From: Salinigranum halophilum
GTDB taxonomy: Archaea; Halobacteriota; Halobacteria; Halobacteriales; Haloferacaceae
Assembly: GCF_007004735.1 (NCBI RefSeq)
Contig: NZ_SSNL01000008.1
Location: forward strand, 62,001-126,000
DNA: 64,000 bases
Direction of reading: 5' to 3'
Part shown: piece after piece, positions 26,149-34,684 of the stretch
Layout: each line of letters opens with the position of its first letter
How positions within the stretch are numbered: position 1 is the first letter of the stretch
Translations under genes and position numbers: made by a program
Notes under the pieces: model-generated
Seen by the model: the letters and a program-made list of their open reading frames with translations, nothing else
What the model was told of the DNA's origin: nothing
Database searches by the model: none

Positions 26149-26853
26149 TCACGACTGCGGAATCGCTCGCGTCGCCGTCGCCTTGAACGAGACGACCACG
26201 TCGGCACCGACCCCGAGCGCCATACGGTCGAGGCTGTCGGTCGTGAGAATCGCCCACAGGGGTGTCTCGGTCCCGACGTCGACCGCGACGCGGCCGACCG
26301 CCTCCCCCGTGACGACCTCCGACACGCGACCCTCGAAGCGGTTCCGGGCGCTCGTCGCGTCGGGAGCGGGGGCCTCCTCGGGCAGTTCGACCGTCACCGC
26401 GTCGGCTCTGACCGACACCTCCACCTCCCGGTCGACGCCCACATCTGTAGGGACGAGCGTCAGCACCGCCCCCGGAACCGTCTCGACCGTCGCGAGTTCG
26501 CCGTGCAGTTCGACGACCGTGCCGGGGAACACGGAGAGAGTGGCGTCGGCGACGCCGGTGAACTCGGCACCGAGCCGGTCGAACCGCGCGAGGAGCTCTC
26601 GCGCACGGTCGGTGAGTTCGCTGCCGCCGCCGCCCGCGCCCCCGCGGCGGCGTTCGACGAGCGACCCGAACGCCTCCTCTAACTCCACGACCCGTCGCTG
26701 TGCGTGGGCGAACGACCGCTCCAGTGCCCCCGCGGCGGCGTTCAACGAGCCGTGTTCGTCGACGGCGCGGAGGAGCGCGACGTCGCGGGCGTCGAAGACG
26801 ACACCGTCGGACTCGATGCGCACTGCGGCGTCTGGGATTCCGTCCGAGTCCAC
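26149..26853 (-). CDS. ModE-like transcriptional regulator with LysR-type HTH and TOBE domains (likely controls tupABC)
   Basis: A 234-residue protein. An N-terminal LysR/ModE-type winged helix is visible ([37 protein letters not shown]), followed by TOBE/Mop-like oxyanion-binding segments ([24 protein letters not shown] and [14 protein letters not shown] at the end). Such proteins sense molybdate or tungstate. It is divergent from tupA. I chose the GTG at 26853 because the TATA-like sequence TCTATAAC on the minus strand (centre near 26879) is 26 nt upstream; a second GTG at 26823 is the alternative. Only one full TOBE domain is obvious, less than in E. coli ModE. Confidence 0.85.
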   Translation of the reverse strand: MDSDGIPDAAVRIESDGVVFDARDVALLRAVDEHGSLNAAAGALERSFAHAQRRVVELEEAFGSLVERRRGGAGGGGSELTDRARELLARFDRLGAEFTGVADATLSVFPGTVVELHGELATVETVPGAVLTLVPTDVGVDREVEVSVRADAVTVELPEEAPAPDATSARNRFEGRVSEVVTGEAVGRVAVDVGTETPLWAILTTDSLDRMALGVGADVVVSFKATATRAIPQS

Positions 26854-26981
26854 GCGCTGTCGTACGGTCCCGCCCGTTATAGACCTCCCGAAGGGGTGGG
26901 CGGCGGACTGGCCGACGACGCCAGCACGTCCCCGTCGAATCGCCTGCTCCGGGGCCACCGTGTCCTGCGGGCCGGGTGACA

Positions 26982-27000
26982 ACGTAACGTACTTTACCCG
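26982..27000 (+). promoter_or_regulatory. tupA promoter with adjoining near-palindrome
   Basis: ACGTAACGT (26982-26990) is an odd-centred near-perfect palindrome directly abutting a TATA-like ACTTTACCC element (centre near 26995), 25 nt before the tupA ATG. Its position is suitable for control by the divergent ModE-like regulator. Direct binding is inferred only. Confidence 0.4.
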
Positions 27001-27019
27001 GGGGGCAATCGATGTATCT

Positions 27020-27961
27020 ATGACGATACAACGGCGGAGCTTCATCAAGGCGATGGGTGTCGGGGCAGTTGCGAGCCTGGCTGGCTGCACACAGAGCGGT
27101 GGCACGGGACAGCAACAGGAGCAACAACAACAGGCGGGAGTGGCCGGCGAGACGCTGACGCTCACGACGACGACGAGTACGTACGATACGGGGCTGCTCG
27201 ACGAGATTCACCCGGACTTCGAGGAGATGTACGGTGTAACCGTCGACGCGGTCGCACAGGGGACGGGTGCGGCCCTGGAGTCGGCTCGCAACGGCGACTC
27301 CGACGTGGTGATGGTCCACGCCCGCGGGCTCGAAGACGAGTTCATGCGTAACGGCTACGGCGTCAACCGTCGCGACCTCATGTTCAACGACTTCGTCATC
27401 GTCGGACCGGAGAGCGACCCGGCGGGGGTCCAGGGGATGGGCTCGGCGACAGAGGCGCTCACCGCCATCGCCGAGGCGGAGGCGACGTTCGTCTCCCGCG
27501 GGGACAACTCCGGAACCCACACGAAGGAACTCAACCTCTGGGAGGCCGCGGGGACCGAACCCGGCGGCGACTGGTACCAGGAGACCGGGACCGGGATGGG
27601 CGAGGCGCTGAACGTCGCCAACCAGCAGGACGCTTACACCCTCTCGGACCGCGGGACGTTCATCTCTCAGCGGTCCGAGGTCGACCTCGTTATCCTCGTG
27701 CAGGGCCCCATCGAGGGTGGCCCGGAAATCCTCGCGAACCCCTACGGCATCATGGCAGTCAACCCTGGCGTCCACGACAACGCGAACTACGACCTCGCGA
27801 TGGCGTACATCGGCTGGATCACGAGCCCCGGGGCGCAGGACGCCATCTCGAGCTACCAGGTCAACGAGGAACAGCTGTTCTTCCCCGAGGCGGTCTCGGA
27901 GAACCCCGACTTCCAGCAGTACGTACCGGAAGGGTGGAGTAGCGACTCCTCCGACGAGTGA
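27020..27961 (+). CDS. tupA: Tungstate ABC transporter substrate-binding lipoprotein (TupA)
   Basis: A 313-residue protein with Tat signal (QRRSFIK, Arg5-Arg6) and lipobox LAGC (Cys23), then a Gln-rich linker. The mature start [24 protein letters not shown] and the segments [16 protein letters not shown] and [15 protein letters not shown] are strongly TupA-like, distinguishing it from ModA and WtpA. It binds tungstate outside the cell. Haloarchaea need tungsten or molybdenum for pterin enzymes such as aldehyde ferredoxin oxidoreductases. The stop overlaps the GTG of the permease gene. Confidence 0.92.
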   Translation: MTIQRRSFIKAMGVGAVASLAGCTQSGGTGQQQEQQQQAGVAGETLTLTTTTSTYDTGLLDEIHPDFEEMYGVTVDAVAQGTGAALESARNGDSDVVMVHARGLEDEFMRNGYGVNRRDLMFNDFVIVGPESDPAGVQGMGSATEALTAIAEAEATFVSRGDNSGTHTKELNLWEAAGTEPGGDWYQETGTGMGEALNVANQQDAYTLSDRGTFISQRSEVDLVILVQGPIEGGPEILANPYGIMAVNPGVHDNANYDLAMAYIGWITSPGAQDAISSYQVNEEQLFFPEAVSENPDFQQYVPEGWSSDSSDE

Positions 27962-28680
27962 ACGTGCCGCTCGAATCGGTCGCACAGCTGCCGGCCGTGG
28001 TCGACCTCCCGTTCCGGGAGGGCTACGTCTCGAGTATCATCTACGTCTCGCTGTACGTGAGCGTCATCGCCGTCGCGCTGAGTACACTGTTCAGTATCCC
28101 GGTCGCCATCGTGATGGGTTTCACCGACTTCCCTGGCAAGCAGTTCGTGAAGTCGGTCATCAACACGGGGATGGGATTTCCGAGCGTCGTCGTCGGCCTG
28201 CTCGTGCTGTTCACCGTCTCGAATCGGGGGCCGCTCGGGCCGCTGGAGCTCATCTTCACCAAGGAGGCGATGATCATGTCACAGTTCGTGCTCGCGACGC
28301 CGCCCATCACGGCAATCAGCCTCGCCGCTATCACCGGCGTGAGCGAGAACGTCCGCGACGCCGCTCGCGTCCTCGGCGGCACGCGCCTCGACGTGGCGCT
28401 CGTCGTCCTCAAGGAGGCACGGTACGGCATCGCGACGGCGATTCTGGCCGGGTTCGGCCGGGCAATCAGCGAGGTCGGGTCGGTCCTCATCGTCGGCGGC
28501 AACATCACGAGCGCCGACGGCATCTCGAAGACGCGAACGCTGACGACCGCCATCCAGCTCGAAGCCCGTCAGGGGCAGTACGAGACCGCGATGGTGCTCG
28601 GGGCGGTGCTGGTGGCGCTCGTGTTGACCATCAACACCATCGTCGTCCGGGTCGGCGATACGGGGACGATGAACCGATGA
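27958..28680 (+). CDS. tupB: Tungstate ABC transporter permease (TupB)
   Basis: A 240-residue membrane protein with five to six hydrophobic helices and an EAA-like loop ([26 protein letters not shown]). It begins at a GTG whose last three nucleotides with the next A form the tupA stop (GTGA, 4-nt overlap), so translation is coupled. It is the channel subunit of the tungstate importer, and the protein is shorter than PotB/C-type permeases, as usual for TupB. Confidence 0.92.
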   Translation: MNVPLESVAQLPAVVDLPFREGYVSSIIYVSLYVSVIAVALSTLFSIPVAIVMGFTDFPGKQFVKSVINTGMGFPSVVVGLLVLFTVSNRGPLGPLELIFTKEAMIMSQFVLATPPITAISLAAITGVSENVRDAARVLGGTRLDVALVVLKEARYGIATAILAGFGRAISEVGSVLIVGGNITSADGISKTRTLTTAIQLEARQGQYETAMVLGAVLVALVLTINTIVVRVGDTGTMNR

Positions 28681-29441
28681 TCCGGCTCTCGAACGTCTCT
28701 CACACGTTCGGCGACGAGCCCGTGCTCGGCGACGTCTCGATGTCGGTCAAGCCCGGCGAAGTGGTCGGAATCATCGGTCCCTCGGGCGTCGGGAAGACGA
28801 CCCTGTTGCGAATCCTCGCGGTGTCTCTCCGACCGACGGCGGGAACGGTCGAGCTGGACGGACAGGCAGTGTGGGACGTCGAAGAGAGCGAACGACTGGC
28901 GCTTCGCCGCCGGATCGGGATGGTGTTCCAGGAGGCGAGTCTGTTCGACGCGACGGTCGCGCGGAACGTCGAGTACGGACTGCGCGTGCGTCAGTCCTGG
29001 AGCGAACGACTCACCGACCAGCTGTGGTCGGTTCGCGGGTCGAACGGGACGCCGGAGGCGGTCGCGGAGGCGCTCGACGTCGTCGGGTTGAGCGACAAGG
29101 TCGGCCAGGAGGCGCAGTCGCTCTCGGGTGGTGAAGCCCAGCGGGTCTCCTTCGCCCGAGCCCTCGCGTACGAACCGACGTACCTCCTGCTCGACGAGCC
29201 GACGTCCGACCTCGACCCGCGGAACACGGGGCTGATCGAAGAAGCGGTCGCCGAAGCGCGCGACCGCGGAATCGGCGTCGTCGTCGCGACCCACGACATG
29301 CACCAGGCCGAACGGATCGCCGACCGCGTCGGCGTGCTCCTGAGTGACGGGTTCAGCGAAATCGGTCCCACGGGGACGGTCTTCGAGAACCCGACGGACG
29401 AGCGGACGCGCAAGTTCATCTCCGGAGAACTGGTCTACTGA
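28677..29441 (+). CDS. tupC: Tungstate ABC transporter ATP-binding protein (TupC)
   Basis: A 254-residue ATPase with Walker [13 protein letters not shown]-loop VFQEAS, signature LSGGEAQR, Walker [13 protein letters not shown] and switch His in ATHDMHQAE. Its ATG overlaps the tupB stop by 4 nt (ATGA at 28677-28680). It lacks a C-terminal TOBE domain, which suits TupC; sensing is presumably left to the divergent ModE-like protein. The insertion around residues 100-130 ([14 protein letters not shown]) is longer than usual. Confidence 0.93.
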   Translation: MIRLSNVSHTFGDEPVLGDVSMSVKPGEVVGIIGPSGVGKTTLLRILAVSLRPTAGTVELDGQAVWDVEESERLALRRRIGMVFQEASLFDATVARNVEYGLRVRQSWSERLTDQLWSVRGSNGTPEAVAEALDVVGLSDKVGQEAQSLSGGEAQRVSFARALAYEPTYLLLDEPTSDLDPRNTGLIEEAVAEARDRGIGVVVATHDMHQAERIADRVGVLLSDGFSEIGPTGTVFENPTDERTRKFISGELVY

Positions 29442-29786
29442 GACGGCTGGCTGTGCGTCGCCTGCGACCGAACGGAGAGGAGGCGCACACGACCACGCGT
29501 TCCCCACGACGTCGACAGGGTCCCCCGTGCGCTCGGCGTCCTCGCGGGCCGTTTAATGTTGCTCACGTTGAGAGTCGGGGAGAAAGACATTTACCCCCGG
29601 CCGTCACACGTGATAAACCATGCCATCCGAAACGCGTCGGACGGCCCACTTCGGTCAGATGTCGGAGGCGCTCCGCACGCTCGGTGTCGGGACGTCCGAC
29701 GACGTGACGCCGCGACCCGCCTGAACTATACGGGCGTGGCTCATCCAGGGAGAGATGAGACCGAAGACAGGGGGAGACAGCAACCG
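29442..29786 (+). other. 345-bp region between tupC and the LOG-like gene
   Basis: No large gene. It contains a possible 34-codon ORF (29620-29724) behind a TATA-like element and a second TATA-like ACTATACG near 29728 that could serve the LOG-like gene with a leader of about 30 nt. The first 100 bp show nothing recognisable. Confidence 0.5.
29620..29724 (+). CDS. Possible 34-residue small protein
   Basis: ATG at 29620 begins MPSETRRTAHFGQMSEALRT and stops at 29724. A TATA-like CATTTACC (centre near 29590) lies 30 nt upstream, the spacing seen for leaderless genes throughout the window, and codon third positions are GC-rich. I recognise no family. Short length means chance is a real possibility. 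Confidence 0.3.
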   Translation: MPSETRRTAHFGQMSEALRTLGVGTSDDVTPRPA

Positions 29787-30239
29787 ATGCGCGTGAGCGT
29801 CGTCGGCGGGAGCGACGTCGATACCGCGACGAGAGACGTCGCCAGGAGGCTCGGCCGCCGTCTCGCCGAACGCGGACACACGGTCGTCTGTGGCGGGCTC
29901 GGGGGCGTCATGACGGCCGTCTGTGACGGTGCCGTCGAGGCCGGCGGGCACACCATCGGGATACTCCCCGGCAAACGGGTCGACGAGGCGAACGAGTTCG
30001 TCCAGACGGCGATTGCGACGGGGCTCGGCCACGCGCGCAACCCGCTCGTCGTGATGAACGGCGACGCCGTCGTCGCCGTCGCCGGGAGCGGCGGCACCCT
30101 CTCGGAGATCGGGTTCGCGTTCGTCTTCGACCGACCCGTCGCCGGGCTTCGAACGCACGCGGTCGAGGGCGTCCACGCCTGTGAGACACCCCGTGAGGCG
30201 GTCGACTACGTGGAGCGACAGGTGACCCGGCGCGAGTGA
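29787..30239 (+). CDS. LOG-like Rossmann protein (TIGR00725 type, molybdenum-cofactor-carrier-like)
   Basis: A 150-residue single-domain protein. MRVSVVGGSDVDTATRDVARRLG opens a Rossmann-like fold, followed by GHTVVCGGLGGVMTAVCDGAVEAGG and PLVVMNGDAVVAVAGSGGTLSEIGFAF, the PGGxGTxxE-like motif of LOG proteins with a Ser/Gly variant. Relatives include lysine decarboxylase-like cytokinin enzymes and Moco carrier protein. Sitting downstream of tungstate import genes, a role near molybdopterin or tungstopterin handling is attractive but only suggested. Confidence 0.8.
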   Translation: MRVSVVGGSDVDTATRDVARRLGRRLAERGHTVVCGGLGGVMTAVCDGAVEAGGHTIGILPGKRVDEANEFVQTAIATGLGHARNPLVVMNGDAVVAVAGSGGTLSEIGFAFVFDRPVAGLRTHAVEGVHACETPREAVDYVERQVTRRE

Positions 30240-30261
30240 GTACGGGACGGGGTCGTCGCTG

Positions 30262-30648
30262 TCACTCGTGTCGGTCGGCGAGCGAGGCTTTCAGGTCGAT
30301 GACCGGCGAGCCGTCGGCCATGTCGACGCCGCGGAGCCGGAGCGTCCGCGACTCGACGTCGACGTCGGTCACGCGACACTCGGTGAGACAGACCGGGTTC
30401 GGACGCGCGGGCGACCGGGAGGTGAACACGCCGCGAGCGGGGTCGCGGTCGAGCGTCAGCACCGAGCGGTCCGCGCGGTCGGCCCACCAGACGACCACGA
30501 CGGTGTCGGCGTCGAACCCCGACAGGCCCGCGGCGTACGCCTCGTCGACGCGGACGACGCCCTCCGCGTCGCCGTGACACCCCTGCGAGGGGGCGTCGCT
30601 GGTCGTCTCGAACGGCGTCGACACCGTGCCGATGGGGTCACACTGCAT
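30262..30648 (-). CDS. tRNA m6t6A37 methyltransferase TrmO-like (TsaA/VirR family)
   Basis: A 128-residue protein with TsaA-family beta-barrel signatures: the opening MQCDPIGTVSTPF, GVFTSRSPARPNPVCLTE (the R-S-P-x-R-P-N-P core motif that binds S-adenosylmethionine) and LRLRGVDMADGSPVIDLK. TrmO methylates N6 of t6A37 in tRNA-Thr in bacteria; archaeal homologues are less studied. A TATA-like element near 30674, 26 nt upstream, supports this start over the very long overlapping frame. It follows dph2 by 47 nt in the same direction, so two tRNA/translation-factor modification genes adjoin. Confidence 0.85.
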   Translation of the reverse strand: MQCDPIGTVSTPFETTSDAPSQGCHGDAEGVVRVDEAYAAGLSGFDADTVVVVWWADRADRSVLTLDRDPARGVFTSRSPARPNPVCLTECRVTDVDVESRTLRLRGVDMADGSPVIDLKASLADRHE

Positions 30649-30695
30649 AGCCCCGCTGTGTCGCGGGGCGACAAAAGCGTCCGGGCCGCGGTGGC

Positions 30696-31727
30696 TTACC
30701 AGGTGCCGTGGAAGGTGTCGAAGGAGAGTTCTTCGAGCGGTTTGTTGCCGACGGCGATCTCGTACTCGCCGGGGGTGAGCATCGGCTTGTGAAAGCGGGG
30801 GCCGTCGTCGGTCGTGATGCGTGGACAGCCGGTGTTGACGAACGCGTCGAAGTCGAAGTTGCGGAGGCGGTCGGGCGTCACCTCGTCCATCGTCACGAGG
30901 TAAGCGTCGTCGTTCTCCGAGAGGATCTGCTCCGCCTGCTCCCACCGGCCCTGGCCGATCTTCGTACAGAAGATGACGCCCCACGTCTGGGCGTCCATCG
31001 CGCGGTGCACCGCGCCGAAGCGCTGTTTCAAGAACTTCTCCGTGTCGGCGATGGTGACGACGTTGTTGACGGGGTCGGCGATGACGACGTTCTTGTCGGG
31101 GTGTTCCATCGCCAGCCCGAGGGGGTGGAACTTCCCGCCTCCCACGTACAGGACCTGGTCCGCGGGGATGTCTGCGGAGGCGTAGTTGCAGCCGAGGACC
31201 TGCCCTTCGTGGGTGAGCCGCTCGTCTCCCCTCCGCGTCTGGACCTCGTAGCCGCGGTCTTCGAGCCACTCGACCATCTCGCCGAAGCGGTTCATGTGCT
31301 GGGCCGTCGTGACGAGGCCGACCTCCCCCTCGTCGAGTTCGTCGACGGCGTCTTCGAGGATGGGGAAGGGGTCGACGTTCGAGAACAGGGGGACGTAGAT
31401 GATCTTGTCCGACTCCTTCATCGGCGAGTGGCCGAAGTGGACGAAGACGTCCGAGCGGCGCATCAAGAAGGTGTCGAGGTCGCAGGCACCGTAACACGGC
31501 TGGCCCGAGATCATGAACGTCACGCCGTCGGTGAGCGCGCGGAGGTCGTCGGCGACGGCCGGAGCCCGGCGCTTGAGGCCTTCGGGGAACTGGAGCCCGA
31601 CCGTCGTCGCGTCGCGCTCTTCGATGGCGTCGACGATGCGGTCGAGTTCGTAATCCCACTCCCGGTCGTGCTTCAGGGCCATCCCCGTCTTCCGGAGGTC
31701 GCCCTCGGAGTAGGCGTCGTTGCTCAT
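30696..31727 (-). CDS. dph2: 2-(3-amino-3-carboxypropyl)histidine synthase (diphthamide biosynthesis, Dph2)
   Basis: A 343-residue archaeal Dph2. Three conserved cysteines for the [4Fe-4S] cluster are seen: SGQPCYGACDLD, LGCNYASAD and NTGCPRI. The enzyme transfers the aminocarboxypropyl group of SAM to a histidine of elongation factor 2. A TATA-like TTTAA centred near 31754 is 27 nt upstream of the ATG at 31727; an in-frame ATG two codons earlier (31733) is an equal alternative. It lies directly upstream of the TrmO-like gene. Confidence 0.93.
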   Translation of the reverse strand: MSNDAYSEGDLRKTGMALKHDREWDYELDRIVDAIEERDATTVGLQFPEGLKRRAPAVADDLRALTDGVTFMISGQPCYGACDLDTFLMRRSDVFVHFGHSPMKESDKIIYVPLFSNVDPFPILEDAVDELDEGEVGLVTTAQHMNRFGEMVEWLEDRGYEVQTRRGDERLTHEGQVLGCNYASADIPADQVLYVGGGKFHPLGLAMEHPDKNVVIADPVNNVVTIADTEKFLKQRFGAVHRAMDAQTWGVIFCTKIGQGRWEQAEQILSENDDAYLVTMDEVTPDRLRNFDFDAFVNTGCPRITTDDGPRFHKPMLTPGEYEIAVGNKPLEELSFDTFHGTW

Positions 31728-31862
31728 TGCCATCCATTGCGTGTCGACTCGTTTAACGTCGGCGTTTCGTCCCGGACAGTGGGTGAGACGACGCCGTCGC
31801 GCTCGTGCGTCGCGCGCACACGACGCTGGTGTCATTAATATATCACGCGACGACAGACCGGT

Positions 31863-32054
31863 ATGGCAACAGCGTCGATCCAGTGCCCCGAGTGCGGAGA
31901 GACCATCGAATCGACGGACCAGATGGACGTCGAGGAGGTGAGAGAGGTCACGTCGAAACCGCAGGGCGGTATCGGCTACGGCGAGGCCACGCAGAACCTC
32001 TACCTCTGTGCGAACTGTCGAAAACCCCTCGGCATCGGCCGTCGCGACGAGTGA
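31863..32054 (+). CDS. Small zinc-ribbon protein
   Basis: A 63-residue acidic protein with two CxxC knuckles: CPECGE near residues 8-13 and CANCRK near 49-54. This is a rubredoxin-like zinc ribbon. A strong TATA box (TTAATATAT, centre near 31836) is 27 nt upstream, so it is a real leaderless gene. Haloarchaea carry many such mini-proteins, mostly uncharacterised; a role in protein or nucleic-acid contacts is usual for the fold. Confidence 0.8.
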   Translation: MATASIQCPECGETIESTDQMDVEEVREVTSKPQGGIGYGEATQNLYLCANCRKPLGIGRRDE

Positions 32055-32132
32055 GCCGTCCCGCCGGCGAGACGACGTGGTGACACGGGTGTCACTTGGG
32101 GGTTCTTGCGGGTCGCTCCCCTACGGAGGGTG

Positions 32133-32786
32133 ATGTCAGGACAGACGCTCGACGTCGAACTCCCCCTCGAGTACGTCTATCGGCCGCCAGCCGAGGCTGT
32201 CGGCGACGACACGCTCGTCGTCGTCCTCCACGGCAGGGGTGCCGACGAGACCGACCTCCTCCCTGTCGCCGACCACCTCCCGCCGGCGCACGTGCTGAGT
32301 CTCCGCGCGCCCGCCCGACTCATGGGTGGGTACACGTGGTACGAACTCGATATGCCCGACGGCGACCTCCACCGGAGCCAACCCCACGCCGGGGACTTCC
32401 GCCGGAGTCTCGACCACGCCGCGGAGACGGCCGCGACGGCGAGCGAGGCGCTCGACGTCGACACCGTCGGTCTTCTCGGGTTCTCACAGGGCTCGATTAC
32501 GAGCACAGGGCTCCTCGTCGAATCACCCGCCAGCTACGACTGGGTCGTCGGCCTCCACGGCTATCTGGCCGCATCTCACGCCGAATCCGAGGCGGACCTC
32601 GATGACACCCCGGTGTTCCTCGGGGCGGGGCGTGCCGACCAGGTCATCCCCGAATCGCGCGTCGCCGCGGCCGCGGACCGACTGCGGGAGATGGGCGCGG
32701 CCGTCACCTACGAGGCGTACGATACCGGCCACGGAATCGCGCAGGAAGAACTCGCGGACGTGGTCGCGTTCGTCGAGACGCAGTGA
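32133..32786 (+). CDS. Phospholipase/carboxylesterase-like alpha/beta hydrolase
   Basis: A 217-residue alpha/beta hydrolase. The oxyanion region is VVLHGRGAD, the nucleophile elbow GFSQGS (Ser near residue 115), an acidic residue follows in GRADQVIPESR and the catalytic His in DTGHGIAQEEL. This is the carboxylesterase/lysophospholipase (YpfH/EstB) branch that cleaves acyl esters. GGAGGG sits 3 nt before the ATG, too close for a normal Shine-Dalgarno. Its stop is adjacent to the convergent membrane-protein stop, with no spacer. Confidence 0.88.
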   Translation: MSGQTLDVELPLEYVYRPPAEAVGDDTLVVVLHGRGADETDLLPVADHLPPAHVLSLRAPARLMGGYTWYELDMPDGDLHRSQPHAGDFRRSLDHAAETAATASEALDVDTVGLLGFSQGSITSTGLLVESPASYDWVVGLHGYLAASHAESEADLDDTPVFLGAGRADQVIPESRVAAAADRLREMGAAVTYEAYDTGHGIAQEELADVVAFVETQ

Positions 32787-34157
32787 TCACTCGCGGGTGG
32801 CGTTCGTCCCTGTTGCGGCCCGGGCTTCGTCGTACCACCCTGGCGGTCGGACCTCGGTGTCGTCGACGGCCGCGTACTCGAATCGGAAGCGAACCGACTC
32901 GTCGTCGGCGTCCCGCGCGTCGGTGCGCGTGAACTCGACGGTCAGTTCCGAGACGAAACCGGTCTCGTCGACGAACGCCGTCGCCGTGTAGTTCGAGACG
33001 CCGCCGTCGATGGACACCGGTCGGCCCGTCGCGACGATGCGGTGCTCGTCGGGACGCCACGAGACGCGGTCGACTTCGACGTCAGTGGTCGCGAGATACC
33101 GCGAGACGTAGCGACGAGTCCGGTCGGCGTGTACCCCGACCCCCTCGTCCACGCGCGCCGGTGTCCGCTCGTACACCGTCCCGTTCCGGGCGTCGGTGCG
33201 GCGGTAGACGAACTCGCCGTCGGTGTACCGCGTGTACTGGACGAGCGACGACTCGTTCTCCAGCGACTCGTAGCCGAGGACGGTGTAGAGCCACGTGCCG
33301 TCACTCGCGACGACGGCGTGCTGCCAGACGCCGTCCCAGCGCCGGTCCCCGTCCAGCGCGTCGGTGTCGGACTGCCGGATGATGAGCCGGTACGAGCGGT
33401 TCGAGACGGCCGTCGCGTGTGCGCGGGCGAGCCGCTGCGCGTCGACGGAGTCCGCCCCGACCCCCGGCGGGTACCGTTCGACGGACGCGTTCGACCCGGT
33501 CGGCGTCCCCGACGAGTTGTCGGTCGCGTTCCGTGGCTCGGTGCCCGCCCCGGTCAGAAGCGGCGGGGCGGCGTCGTCTGGCGTCGCCGTCGGCGACGGG
33601 GCCCACACGCCAGCGAGCCCTGCCGCGAGCACGAGGCAGGCGACACCCACGACGGCCGCGACGGCGGTCGGCGTCGGGGCTCGGGACGTCCCTGTGTCGG
33701 TCGTGGTGGCGTCCGTCGACAGGAGGGCCGTCGTCGACACCCCGAGGTGCTCGGTGGCGAGTGCGTCGGCCTCCGCACGGGAGACGCCGTACAGCAGGAG
33801 GTCCACGAGCCCCGTCGGACCGACGAGGCGGGCGTCGTCGCGGTCTGCGAGGCGGGACGCCCCGGAGTCGTCGACCGGGGTGACGACGACGTCGACGGCG
33901 GACTCCCCGTCGGCGACCCCGCGGGCCCACCGCAGGACGGCATCGGCGCGTCGTTCGAACGGTCCGCGCGCGGGTCGCGGGAGGACGACCAGGCGTTCGT
34001 CCGCGCGTCGGGCGACGAACCGGTCTCCCTCGCGCCGTGTCTCGTACCCGCGCGCGCGCCAGAGCGCCGCACAGAAGGAGACGAACGCGTCCGGGTCGAG
34101 CTGACGCAGTCGCTTCGTGACGCCCGCCGTCCGCGCCGTCGGCCGAGTCGTTCCCAC
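32787..34157 (-). CDS. Membrane protein with N-terminal restriction-endonuclease-like domain and extracellular domain
   Basis: About 456 residues in three parts. Residues 15-125 resemble an Mrr/restriction-endonuclease-like fold: DPDAFVSFCAALWRARGYETRREG, then VDVVVTPVDDSGASRLADRDDARLVGP; the usual catalytic D-(E/Q)xK signature is not clear. A single hydrophobic helix follows (TAVAAVVGVACLVLAAGLAGVW). The Asn/Thr/Ser-rich remainder (about 200 residues, QRLARAHATAVSNRSYRLIIR and so on) should be outside the cell. Start is uncertain: GTG 34157 chosen, TTG 34229 possible. Function unknown. A topology with a cytoplasmic nuclease-like domain and an outside domain suggests a sensor. Confidence 0.65.
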   Translation of the reverse strand: MGTTRPTARTAGVTKRLRQLDPDAFVSFCAALWRARGYETRREGDRFVARRADERLVVLPRPARGPFERRADAVLRWARGVADGESAVDVVVTPVDDSGASRLADRDDARLVGPTGLVDLLLYGVSRAEADALATEHLGVSTTALLSTDATTTDTGTSRAPTPTAVAAVVGVACLVLAAGLAGVWAPSPTATPDDAAPPLLTGAGTEPRNATDNSSGTPTGSNASVERYPPGVGADSVDAQRLARAHATAVSNRSYRLIIRQSDTDALDGDRRWDGVWQHAVVASDGTWLYTVLGYESLENESSLVQYTRYTDGEFVYRRTDARNGTVYERTPARVDEGVGVHADRTRRYVSRYLATTDVEVDRVSWRPDEHRIVATGRPVSIDGGVSNYTATAFVDETGFVSELTVEFTRTDARDADDESVRFRFEYAAVDDTEVRPPGWYDEARAATGTNATRE

Positions 34158-34253
34158 GACCGTGGGAAGGGTACTCACGAACACGAAGCTTTCGCCGAGG
34201 CGACGGACCGACGCAGTCGGCAAATTCAACTACGTGCTCGCCCAAGCGGGAAC

Positions 34254-34628
34254 ATGAGTGTCGAGACGACGAGCCTCGAGCAGATGGGTCGTGACCTCGG
34301 TGCGGCTATCGCCGAGACCGACGAGTACCAGCGCTTCGAGGAGGCGAAGCAGGCCGTCGAGGCCGACGACGAGGCCCAGGCGCACATCCGCGAGTTCAAT
34401 CAACTCCGCGAGGAGTTCATGTTCGCCCGACAGACCGGGAACGCGACGGAAGACGGGATGCAGAAGCTCCAGTCCAAGCAGCAGGAACTTCACAGTCTCC
34501 CGGTGATGAGCGAGTACCTCGAGGCGCAGTCGGAGCTCCAGTCACGGCTCGAAACCGTGAACGAAGCCATCTCCGACCCGCTCGCGGTCGACTTCGGTGG
34601 CGAGGCCGGCGGCTGCTGTCAGGACTGA
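34254..34628 (+). CDS. YlbF/YmcA-like helical protein
   Basis: A 124-residue alpha-helical acidic protein. The central stretch YQRFEEAKQAVEADDEAQAHIREFNQLREEFMFARQ matches the YlbF/YmcA (DUF964) family, whose bacterial members form regulatory complexes for RNA processing and development. The C-terminal GGEAGGCCQD has a CC pair that could bind a metal or an Fe-S cluster, as YlbF-family proteins do in Bacillus. The TATA-like AAATTCAAC (centre near 34226) is 28 nt upstream. It is followed by the MinD-like ATPase. Confidence 0.82.
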   Translation: MSVETTSLEQMGRDLGAAIAETDEYQRFEEAKQAVEADDEAQAHIREFNQLREEFMFARQTGNATEDGMQKLQSKQQELHSLPVMSEYLEAQSELQSRLETVNEAISDPLAVDFGGEAGGCCQD

Positions 34629-34684
34629 CGCGCCCGCTCTCCCGAGGTTCAACTTCAAATACCGGAAGGCGGCCAGGACGAGCT

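Noticed and set aside
23973-26186. 737-residue open frame on the plus strand across the coiled-coil and MBL genes
   Set aside because: It lies antisense to two genes with clear protein signatures and promoters. Long spurious frames opposite genes are expected at this GC content, and the translation is Arg/Val-rich without motifs.
25997-27985. 662-residue open frame on the minus strand over the ModE-like and tupA genes
   Set aside because: It is antisense to tupA, which has a Tat signal, lipobox and family motifs; the translation is Arg-rich low-complexity.
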